Shown here piece by piece: positions 1 to 5,081 of a DNA stretch of 6,940 nt. The stretch's first letter is position 1; each line of letters begins with the position of its first letter. This stretch comes from Planctomicrobium piriforme. Its GTDB lineage: Bacteria > Planctomycetota > Planctomycetia > Pirellulales > PNKZ01. The notes beneath the pieces are model-generated. The model had not been told where the DNA came from. It worked only from the letters and a program-made list of their open reading frames with translations, and did not search any database. The position numbers and the translations under genes were made by a program. The stretch is taken from NCBI GenBank assembly GCA_945877965.1, contig CAMCTH010000255.1, forward strand, positions 1 through 6,940. The letters are read 5' to 3'.

Positions 1-930
1 CCGTCGGCCGAGTTGCCGCCATTGCTGCTCCGCCTTGTCGAGGACGAACGGCTTGAAGCCGGCATCTTGCAGCAGCTGACGGATCATCGGCCGACGGCCC
101 GAACGTTCGTCTCGTTCGAGCAATCGCGTCGCCGCGGCGAAGCGACGCAACGTCGAGGCCATCTGCGCCAACAGCGCGATCGGATGTTCCCCCGCGGCGA
201 TGAGTCGATCGAGCCTGCCGAACGCCTCGGCCGTCCGCCCTTCGACGACGGCGTCGATCATGTCCCACGCCGTTTTGGCCCGCCAACTGCCGACGAGTTG
301 CTCGACCCGCTCGACCGTGATCGGCTCGGTCCCTGAGGCGGCTGCGAGTTTCGCGATCTCTTGATCGAGCAAGCCCAACTCGGGCCCGACCATCTCGACC
401 AGCGACTCCGCGGCGTCTTGCTGGAGCTTCGCTTGGTAACGTTGCTTCGACCACGCGACGAGCCACTTCACTAGGCCGGCCTCGGGCGGGGACGTGCATT
501 GAATGTTCAAGCCGCTCGCCGCCGTCGCTTTGTAGAGCCGGGTGTTCGACGCCCAACTGCTCACTTCGAGCACCAGCACGCCGCCGGGCGAAGGCTTCGC
601 GACGTAGTCTTCGAGCTTGTCGCGATAGTCGCTCACGAACTTGTCGGCATCTTCGATCACGACGACCCGCCGCCCGCCGCCGAAAAGCGAGAGCGTACTC
701 AGTTCATCGAACACGTCGCGCGGCGTTGCTTTGTCGCCGTCCAACTCGGTGCAAGAGAACTCGGCATCGTCGCCGTCGCTCGCTCGCTTTCGCACCTCGG
801 TCAGCACCAGCCGTTTGAGAAACGACTCGTCCCCAAACACCGCCACGACCGCCGGAATCGTCGACCCCGCCGACTCGGCGAGGAAGTCGAGCGCGTGTCG
901 GGCGTCGGAAGGAGTCGTGCTTTTGGCCAT
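1..930 (-). CDS. holA: DNA polymerase III delta subunit (HolA), 3' end cut by window edge
   Basis: The delta subunit belongs to the clamp-loader complex and opens the beta sliding clamp so that it can be loaded on primed DNA. The frame is open from an ATG at 930 to the left edge, giving 310 residues. E. coli HolA has 343, so only a short C-terminal piece is missing. Family features seen: an N-terminal VFGDESFLKR segment (residues 31-40), the signature region LSLFGGGRRVVVIEDADKF (80-98), GPELGLLDQEIAKLAA (182-197) linking to the middle domain, and a helical C-terminal region with AWDMIDAVVEGR (221-232) and PIALLAQMASTLRRF (250-264). As is usual for delta, the AAA+ fold is degenerate and I see no Walker A motif. 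No Shine-Dalgarno precedes the ATG: the 19-nt gap to the upstream membrane-protein gene is pyrimidine-rich near the start. Co-transcription with that gene is inferred from spacing. Confidence 0.93.
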   Translation of the reverse strand, partial: MAKSTTPSDARHALDFLAESAGSTIPAVVAVFGDESFLKRLVLTEVRKRASDGDDAEFSCTELDGDKATPRDVFDELSTLSLFGGGRRVVVIEDADKFVSDYRDKLEDYVAKPSPGGVLVLEVSSWASNTRLYKATAASGLNIQCTSPPEAGLVKWLVAWSKQRYQAKLQQDAAESLVEMVGPELGLLDQEIAKLAAASGTEPITVERVEQLVGSWRAKTAWDMIDAVVEGRTAEAFGRLDRLIAAGEHPIALLAQMASTLRRFAAATRLLERDERSGRRPMIRQLLQDAGFKPFVLDKAEQQWRQLGRR

Positions 931-949
931 AGAAGGGGACGAAAACTAC

Positions 950-1180
950 CTATTGTTTCGGAGGTTTGCGAAAGCTGTCGAACAAGACAACGCACTCACC
1001 CACGAACTGCACAGCCAAAGTGAGAAGAACGACAATCGCAAGAATGATGAGGCGAATGGATTGCCTGGGAAAAAACCAATCTTGAAAGTCGGTGATGGTC
1101 CCGTAAATCGCGATACCAATAAACGTCAGCAAGAATATGAGAAACCATCGAGCGAAACGAGAGCTCAGCTGTTCTTTCAT
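950..1180 (-). CDS. Small two-helix membrane protein, unknown function
   Basis: I do not recognise a family for this 76-residue protein. It has a short basic N-terminus (residues 1-11), a hydrophobic helix at about 12-29, a short aromatic loop (DFQDWFFPRQ, 31-40), a second long hydrophobic helix at about 43-67, and a basic tail ending RKPPKQ. Positive charges at both ends suggest a hairpin with both termini in the cytoplasm. The ATG at 1180 is the only usual start in this frame after the preceding in-frame stop, and it follows AAGGA (1185-1189) at a 4-nt spacing. By hand count the gene is about 46% GC, against about 65-70% in sampled stretches of holA and xseA, so it differs from its neighbours in composition. 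It ends 19 nt before holA and is probably transcribed with it. The hydrophobic pattern and ribosome site favour a real gene over a chance frame, but no homology supports it. Confidence 0.62.
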   Translation of the reverse strand: MKEQLSSRFARWFLIFLLTFIGIAIYGTITDFQDWFFPRQSIRLIILAIVVLLTLAVQFVGECVVLFDSFRKPPKQ

Positions 1181-1190
1181 TTCTTCCTTC

Positions 1191-1214
1191 TCACGAAGCC
1201 GAACACGCCTTCAT
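1191..1214 (-). other. Possible 7-codon minicistron (leader peptide)
   Basis: An ATG at 1214 opens a frame reading M-K-A-C-S-A-S and then stops with TGA at 1191-1193. It is preceded by a perfect AAGGAGG (1222-1228) with a 7-nt spacer. The stop lies 10 nt before the ATG of the membrane protein gene, whose own weaker ribosome site follows directly. The two ATGs are not in the same frame. The layout would allow translational coupling or a leader role. Chance is possible because the stretch is purine-rich. Confidence 0.35.
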
Positions 1215-1221
1215 CTTATCG

Positions 1222-1228
1222 CCTCCTT
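1222..1228 (-). promoter_or_regulatory. Perfect Shine-Dalgarno site AAGGAGG
   Basis: This is the strongest ribosome-binding sequence in the window. It sits 7 nt before the ATG at 1214 rather than before the ATG of the annotated membrane protein, 41 nt downstream of it. That position is what makes the minicistron worth considering. Confidence 0.5.
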
Positions 1229-1263
1229 CTCTCGCCCCCAAGCGGCCTGCTAGAATCGCTCAG

Positions 1264-2532
1264 ATGAACCCCTTCGACGACGATGAATCTCCGTCCGACG
1301 CCGGCCTTGCCGCCGCACCGAGCGACGGTCGGGCCCGTGTGCTGAGCGTGTCGGAATTGACCGATGAGGTCAAAGGACTGCTCGAAGCGTCGTTCCCGGC
1401 GGTCTGGGTCTCGGGCGAAATTTCGAACTTCTCGCGACCGTCGTCCGGGCATTGCTACTTCACGCTGAAAGACGAACGTGCCCAGCTGCGGGCCGTCGTC
1501 TGGCGCGGGGCGGCCAGCAAGTTGAAGTTCAACATGCACGACGGCATGGAGGTCATCTGCTTCGGCGGACTCGATCTCTATCCGCCGCGCGGGTCGTATC
1601 AACTCGTCGTCTCGAAGATGGAACCGAAGGGGATCGGCGCGCTGGAATTGGCCCTGCGTCAGTTGCGCGACAAGCTGGCGGCCGAGGGCCTGTTCGACCC
1701 GGGATGCAAACGACCGCTGCCGAAATTCCCGCGGCGGATTGCGTTCGTAACGAGTCCAACCGGCGCGGCGGTCCGCGATTTTTTGGAAGTGATGAAGCGC
1801 CGTTGGAGCGGGGCCGACGTCTTGATCGTGCCGACTCGCGTGCAGGGAGACGGCGCGGCCCGCGAGATCGCCGCGGGGATCGAACTGGTGAATCGGCTGG
1901 CGACTCCGGTCGATGTGATCGTCGTCGGTCGCGGCGGCGGTAGCTTAGAAGATCTGTGGTGTTTCAACGAAGAGCCGGTCGTGCGGGCCGTGGCTGCGTC
2001 GCGCATTCCGACCGTGTCAGCCGTCGGGCACGAGATCGACGTCACGCTGTGCGACCTGGCGGCCGACGTCCGGGCCCTTACGCCGAGCGAGGCGGCGGAG
2101 CTGATCGTGCCGGCGCAAGAAGCGATCGTCGCGGCGATTCGCGATCGGACCGAACGGATGACCGCGGCCCTGCGCAACAAGGCGCTCTCCGCGCGGCAAC
2201 GACTGACGCAACTCGCCGAACGCCGCTGCTTCCGCAAGCCGCACGAGTTGCTGCACGAGCGGGCCCAACGCCTCGACGAGTTGTGGACCCGCGCGGGTCG
2301 CGGGTTCAAGTTCCGCCTGGAACGCGAACGGGAACGCCTGCAAGCCCGCGCGGCCCAACTGCAATCGCTCAGTCCGCTAGGCGTGCTCGCGCGCGGCTAC
2401 AGCCTGACGCAACTCGCCGCCGACGACAGCCTGGTGCGCGACGCAGCTGAACTCCAAGTCGGCGACGTCGTGCGAACGCGGTTCGCCCAAGGCGAGGCGC
2501 TCAGCCGCGTCGAAGAAATCCGCACGACGTAA
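1264..2532 (+). CDS. xseA: Exodeoxyribonuclease VII large subunit (XseA)
   Basis: XseA is the catalytic subunit of exonuclease VII, which degrades single-stranded DNA from both ends to short oligonucleotides and acts in repair. The protein has 422 residues (E. coli 456). After an acidic N-terminal extension (about 1-24) comes the OB-fold domain, beginning RVLSVSELTDEVKGLLE (25-41) with the family stretch VWVSGEISNFSRPSSGHCYF (47-66). The catalytic domain shows SPTGAAVRD (164-172), GRGGGSLEDLWCFNEE (222-237) and SAVGHEIDVTLCDLAAD (252-268) followed by LTPSEAAE (272-279). A charged helical region (about 284-366) matches the coiled coil that contacts XseB. The tail has the usual LSPLGVLARGYSLT (369-382). 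All core motifs are intact. The start at 1264 has no Shine-Dalgarno. The small subunit gene xseB, often directly downstream, is not in the window. Confidence 0.97.
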   Translation: MNPFDDDESPSDAGLAAAPSDGRARVLSVSELTDEVKGLLEASFPAVWVSGEISNFSRPSSGHCYFTLKDERAQLRAVVWRGAASKLKFNMHDGMEVICFGGLDLYPPRGSYQLVVSKMEPKGIGALELALRQLRDKLAAEGLFDPGCKRPLPKFPRRIAFVTSPTGAAVRDFLEVMKRRWSGADVLIVPTRVQGDGAAREIAAGIELVNRLATPVDVIVVGRGGGSLEDLWCFNEEPVVRAVAASRIPTVSAVGHEIDVTLCDLAADVRALTPSEAAELIVPAQEAIVAAIRDRTERMTAALRNKALSARQRLTQLAERRCFRKPHELLHERAQRLDELWTRAGRGFKFRLERERERLQARAAQLQSLSPLGVLARGYSLTQLAADDSLVRDAAELQVGDVVRTRFAQGEALSRVEEIRTT

Positions 2533-2544
2533 ATGAAAAGATGG

Positions 2545-2572
2545 TCCGGAGGGCGAGGCTCCCGCCGAGCCG
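2545..2572. repeat. GC-rich repeat-like element with overlapping hairpins
   Basis: Thirteen nt after the xseA stop lies a compact GC-rich element. It can fold in two mutually exclusive ways: GGAG (2548-2551) with CTCC (2559-2562), or GGCT (2557-2560) with AGCC (2568-2571), each with a 7-nt loop. There is no T-run, so it is not a classical intrinsic terminator. From memory it resembles a short dispersed intergenic sequence common in planctomycete genomes. Only one copy is present here, so its repeat status cannot be shown from this window. Confidence 0.4.
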
Positions 2573-2609
2573 CATCCCTTAGATTCTTAAGCGAAGCCGA
2601 GCCGCCGAG

Positions 2610-2615
2610 AAGGAG
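2610..2615 (+). promoter_or_regulatory. Shine-Dalgarno site AAGGAG of the TspO-like gene
   Basis: AAGGAG lies 6 nt before the ATG at 2622. Together with an in-frame TAG at 2580-2582 and no ATG, GTG or TTG between them, it fixes the start of the TspO-like gene and rules out a longer N-terminus. Confidence 0.8.
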
Positions 2616-2621
2616 TCGAAG

Positions 2622-3017
2622 ATGGATTGGAAAGTTTGGTACGACGGATTGGTGAAGCCAAGCTGGACGCCGGCCCCGGCGACGATCGGATTGATCTGGC
2701 AGATTCTCTACCCGATCATTTTGGTTTCGTTCGGGTTTGTGTTCGTGCAATTGTTCCGCAAGCGGATCGGCCTGTGGACGACGTTACCCTTTGCGATCAA
2801 CCTTGCCGCCAATCTGCTCTTCACGCCGATTCAGTTCGGGCTCCGCAACTTGCCGCTCGCCGCCGTCGACATTCTGATCGTCTGGAGCACGATCATCTGG
2901 TCCGTCGTCGCAATCTGGCGACACTATCGCTGGGTCGCCCTCGCACAGATTCCCTACTTCGTCTGGGTCTCGCTGGCGACGATCTTGCAACTCTCGATCA
3001 CTTGGAACAACCGCTAG
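2622..3017 (+). CDS. tspO: TspO/MBR family membrane protein, four-helix form
   Basis: TspO/MBR proteins are tryptophan-rich membrane proteins that bind porphyrins, and in some cases sterols, and are linked to tetrapyrrole and oxidative-stress responses. This protein has 131 residues; typical members have about 150-165 and five helices. It begins directly in the conserved loop: WY (6-7), then KPSWTP (12-17). Four hydrophobic helices follow at about 21-45, 51-73, 78-99 and 104-127. Family residues include W26, the N60/N64 helix followed by TP (68-69), the PYFVW stretch (111-115), and 10 tryptophans in all. The first helix of the usual fold is absent, and the upstream stop shows that this is not a start-choice error. 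It reads as an intact gene with a strong ribosome site. Whether it still binds tetrapyrroles is unknown. Only 14 nt separate it from tag, suggesting co-transcription; it lies 89 nt after xseA. Confidence 0.88.
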   Translation: MDWKVWYDGLVKPSWTPAPATIGLIWQILYPIILVSFGFVFVQLFRKRIGLWTTLPFAINLAANLLFTPIQFGLRNLPLAAVDILIVWSTIIWSVVAIWRHYRWVALAQIPYFVWVSLATILQLSITWNNR

Positions 3018-3031
3018 CGAGCGCAATCAGT

Positions 3032-3631
3032 ATGGCGAAAGCAAAATCAAAGCCGCTCGCACGCTGTCCTTGGGCCCGCGGCGAGCAGTACGAACAGTAT
3101 CACGATCGCGAGTGGGGCGTGCCGGTGCACGACGACCGCCTGCTGTTCGAGATGCTGATCCTCGAAGGGGCGCAGGCCGGCCTCAGTTGGGAGACGATTC
3201 TCAAAAAGCGCGAGACCTATCGGGCGGCCTTCGACGATTTCGATCCGCAAAAGATCATTCGCTACGATGCCCGCAAGGTGCAGAAGCTGATGAACGATCC
3301 GGGCATTGTGCGGAATCGGCTCAAGATCGAATCGACGATCAAGAACGTCCGGGCCTTGCTCGATGTGCAGCAGGAGTTCGGCACGCTGGATCGTTATCTT
3401 TGGAACTTCGTCGACGGCAAAACGATCCAAAACGCGCGGGCGACGATGAAGGAGGTTCCGCCGCGAACGGCCGAGTCCGACGCGATGAGCAAGGACCTGA
3501 AGCGACGCGGCTTCAAGTTCGTCGGCAGCACGATCTGCTATGCCTTCATGCAGGCCGTCGGCATGGTGAACGATCACCTTGTCGATTGCTTTCGACACCG
3601 TGAGCTAACGAAAACCCGCAAGTCGCGCTGA
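3032..3631 (+). CDS. tag: DNA-3-methyladenine glycosylase I (Tag)
   Basis: Tag removes 3-methyladenine from alkylated DNA, leaving an abasic site for base-excision repair. The 199-residue protein aligns along its length with E. coli Tag (187). The four zinc-snap ligands are present: C12, H24, H182 and C186, with the same H-x3-C spacing as in E. coli. The base-binding pocket is conserved: Y23, EWGVP (27-31), LEGAQAGLSW (44-53) containing the key glutamate E45 and W53, and LKKRETYRAAF (57-67). The C-terminal GFKFVGSTICYAFMQA block is also intact. The frame stays open far upstream, but that part overlaps the TspO-like gene in another frame and has no family similarity. The ATG at 3032, 20 residues before the first family block, is the sensible start. 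It has only a weak ribosome site, and translation may be coupled to the gene 14 nt upstream. Confidence 0.97.
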   Translation: MAKAKSKPLARCPWARGEQYEQYHDREWGVPVHDDRLLFEMLILEGAQAGLSWETILKKRETYRAAFDDFDPQKIIRYDARKVQKLMNDPGIVRNRLKIESTIKNVRALLDVQQEFGTLDRYLWNFVDGKTIQNARATMKEVPPRTAESDAMSKDLKRRGFKFVGSTICYAFMQAVGMVNDHLVDCFRHRELTKTRKSR

Positions 3632-3638
3632 GTCGCCG

Positions 3639-3652
3639 ACGACGCACGTCGT
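3639..3652. terminator. Palindrome in the convergent tag/DUF1501 gap, possible bidirectional terminator
   Basis: ACGACG and CGTCGT form a perfect 6-bp inverted repeat with a CA centre, in practice a 5-bp stem with a 4-nt loop. It fills the 20-nt gap between two converging genes and touches the stop codon of the DUF1501 gene. No T-run follows on either strand, so a terminator role rests on position and symmetry alone. Confidence 0.3.
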
Positions 3653-5070
3653 TAGGCGATGATCTCGCGTTGCACGACGCCGTGGACGTCGGTCAAACGG
3701 AAGTCGCGGCCCGAGTAGCGGTAGGTGAGCTTCTCGTGGTCGAGCCCCATCAGGTGCAAGATCGTGGCGTGCAGGTCGTGCACGTGGACCTTCTTCTCCA
3801 CGGCCGCGAAGCCGAACTCGTCGGTGCTGCCGTAGGTCATGCCGCCGCGGACGCCGCCGCCGGCGAGCCAGACCGAGAACCCGTGATTGTTGTGGTCGCG
3901 GCCTTTGGAACCTTCCGAAGCCGGCGTCCGACCGAACTCGCCTCCCCAGACGATCAGCGTGTCGTCGAGCAGGCCGTGCGCTTTCAGGTCTTGAATCAGT
4001 GCGGCCGCCCCTTGGTCGACGTCTTGCGCCTTCTTGGCGTGATCGGCGATGTTGCCGTGATCGTCCCACGGTTGTCCGCCGCCGGTGTAGATCTGCACCA
4101 TCCGCACGCCGCGCTCGACGAGTCGCCGCGCCGTCAAGCAGGCCTCGGCAAACGGGCCCTTGCCGTATAGGTCGCGGGTCGCTTGCGTTTCGCGGTTGAG
4201 ATCGAACACTTCCTGCGCCTCGGTCTGCATCCGGAACGCCATCTCCATCGAGGCGATGCGCGTTTCGAGTGCGCCGTCGCCGCGACTCGCCAAGTGCCGC
4301 TCGTTCAGTTGCTTGACGAAATCGAGTTGCTCGCGCTGCGCGGTCGGCGTGAGCCGATCGTTGCGCAGATGTTGCAGCACCTTCTGCGGGTCGATCTTCG
4401 CATTGTTGATGTGCGAGCCCTGATAGATTCCCGGCAGGAAGCTGTTGCTCCACAATTGCGGGCCGACGACCGGTTTGCCGGGGCAGAGGACGATGAACCC
4501 GGGGAGGTTCATGTTTTCGGTCCCGAGGCCATAGAGCAGCCACGATCCCATGCTCGGGCGCGTCGGCTGCTGCTCGCCGCTGTTCATCATCAGCAACGAC
4601 GGCTCATGGTTCGGCACGTTCGTGTGCATCGAGCGAATGACGCAGAGTTCGTCGGCCTGTTTCGCGAGATAGGGAAACAGTTCGCTGATCTCGATGCCCG
4701 ACTGACCGTGCTTCGCGAACTTGAACGGCGACTTCATCAGCGCACCGGTTCGTCGCTCGGTCTTCAGGTCGGCTGTCGGCGGGCGCTGGCCGTCGAACTT
4801 GGTCAGCTCCAGCTTGGGGTCGAACGTGTCGACCTGCGACGGCCCGCCGTTCATGAACAAATGGATGACGTGCTTGGCCCGCGGTGCGAAATGAGGTGCC
4901 TTGGCGGCCAACGGATTCGCCGTCGCGGCGCGGGCGGCATCGTCGGCTAGCAGCGAGGCCAGACCGAGCGAACCGAACCCGACGCCGACGCGACCGAGCA
5001 TCTCCCGCCGCGATAACGTCGCAGGCATGAGCGACGGCGAGAGCGAGCGTGCCAAGAGTTCGCGATCCAT
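3652..5070 (-). CDS. Tat-exported DUF1501 family protein
   Basis: DUF1501 proteins have an alkaline-phosphatase/sulfatase-like fold. Their reaction is not established, and they are greatly expanded in Planctomycetes. The 472-residue protein starts with a twin-arginine signal: SRREML (20-25), a hydrophobic stretch at about 28-41, and a plausible cleavage site after ARA (46-48). Typical family segments follow: HVIHLFMNGGPSQVDTFDPK (67-86), an IRSMHT-NVPNHEPS region (145-158), QPWDDHGNIADH (333-344), TLIVWGGEFGRTP (371-383), GRDHNNHGFSVWLAGGGVRGG (390-410) and VHDLHATILHLMGLD (430-444). The many conserved Asp and His residues fit a metal-binding site. The ATG at 5070 follows AAGGA (5077-5081) by 6 nt, and that site overlaps the stop of the upstream DUF1553-family gene, so the two are probably translationally coupled. 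Export of a folded, possibly metal-loaded protein is inferred from the Tat signal. Confidence 0.95.
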   Translation of the reverse strand: MDRELLARSLSPSLMPATLSRREMLGRVGVGFGSLGLASLLADDAARAATANPLAAKAPHFAPRAKHVIHLFMNGGPSQVDTFDPKLELTKFDGQRPPTADLKTERRTGALMKSPFKFAKHGQSGIEISELFPYLAKQADELCVIRSMHTNVPNHEPSLLMMNSGEQQPTRPSMGSWLLYGLGTENMNLPGFIVLCPGKPVVGPQLWSNSFLPGIYQGSHINNAKIDPQKVLQHLRNDRLTPTAQREQLDFVKQLNERHLASRGDGALETRIASMEMAFRMQTEAQEVFDLNRETQATRDLYGKGPFAEACLTARRLVERGVRMVQIYTGGGQPWDDHGNIADHAKKAQDVDQGAAALIQDLKAHGLLDDTLIVWGGEFGRTPASEGSKGRDHNNHGFSVWLAGGGVRGGMTYGSTDEFGFAAVEKKVHVHDLHATILHLMGLDHEKLTYRYSGRDFRLTDVHGVVQREIIA

Positions 5071-5076
5071 GACAAG

Positions 5077-5081
5077 TCCTT
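5077..5081 (-). promoter_or_regulatory. Shine-Dalgarno AAGGA overlapping the upstream stop codon
   Basis: The sequence TAAGGA joins the TAA stop of the DUF1553-family gene to the ribosome site of DUF1501, with 6 nt to its ATG. This supports the ATG at 5070 over the in-frame M15, and supports coupled translation of the pair. Confidence 0.7.

Larger units (their letters stand above)
1181..1263. promoter_or_regulatory. Divergent intergenic control region
   Basis: These 83 nt separate the minus-strand membrane-protein/holA unit from plus-strand xseA, so they should carry promoters for both. On the plus strand TAGAAT (1251-1256) resembles a sigma-70 -10 box and ends 7 nt before the xseA ATG. No convincing -35 box lies 16-18 nt upstream of it, and no Shine-Dalgarno precedes xseA. 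For the minus strand I can point to no clear promoter. Assignment as a promoter region is by position, with only weak motif support. Confidence 0.5.

Noticed and set aside
499..1267. Two plus-strand open frames of 174 and 208 codons across holA and the membrane gene
   Set aside because: They are antisense to recognised holA coding sequence, have low-complexity Arg/Ser composition, and one runs into the xseA start. They are by-products of high GC.
2533..2655. A 40-codon frame starting directly after the xseA stop, considered as xseB
   Set aside because: Its translation is Arg/Ser-rich, shows none of the XseB helical pattern, and runs through the repeat-like element and into the TspO-like gene.
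2627..3031. An upstream in-frame extension of tag that would make a 334-residue protein
   Set aside because: It overlaps the TspO-like gene in another frame, has no family similarity, and Tag aligns fully from the ATG at 3032.
3605..4543. A 312-codon minus-strand frame overlapping DUF1501 in another frame
   Set aside because: Its translation is Arg-rich without domains, while the 472-residue frame has a Tat signal and DUF1501 motifs throughout.
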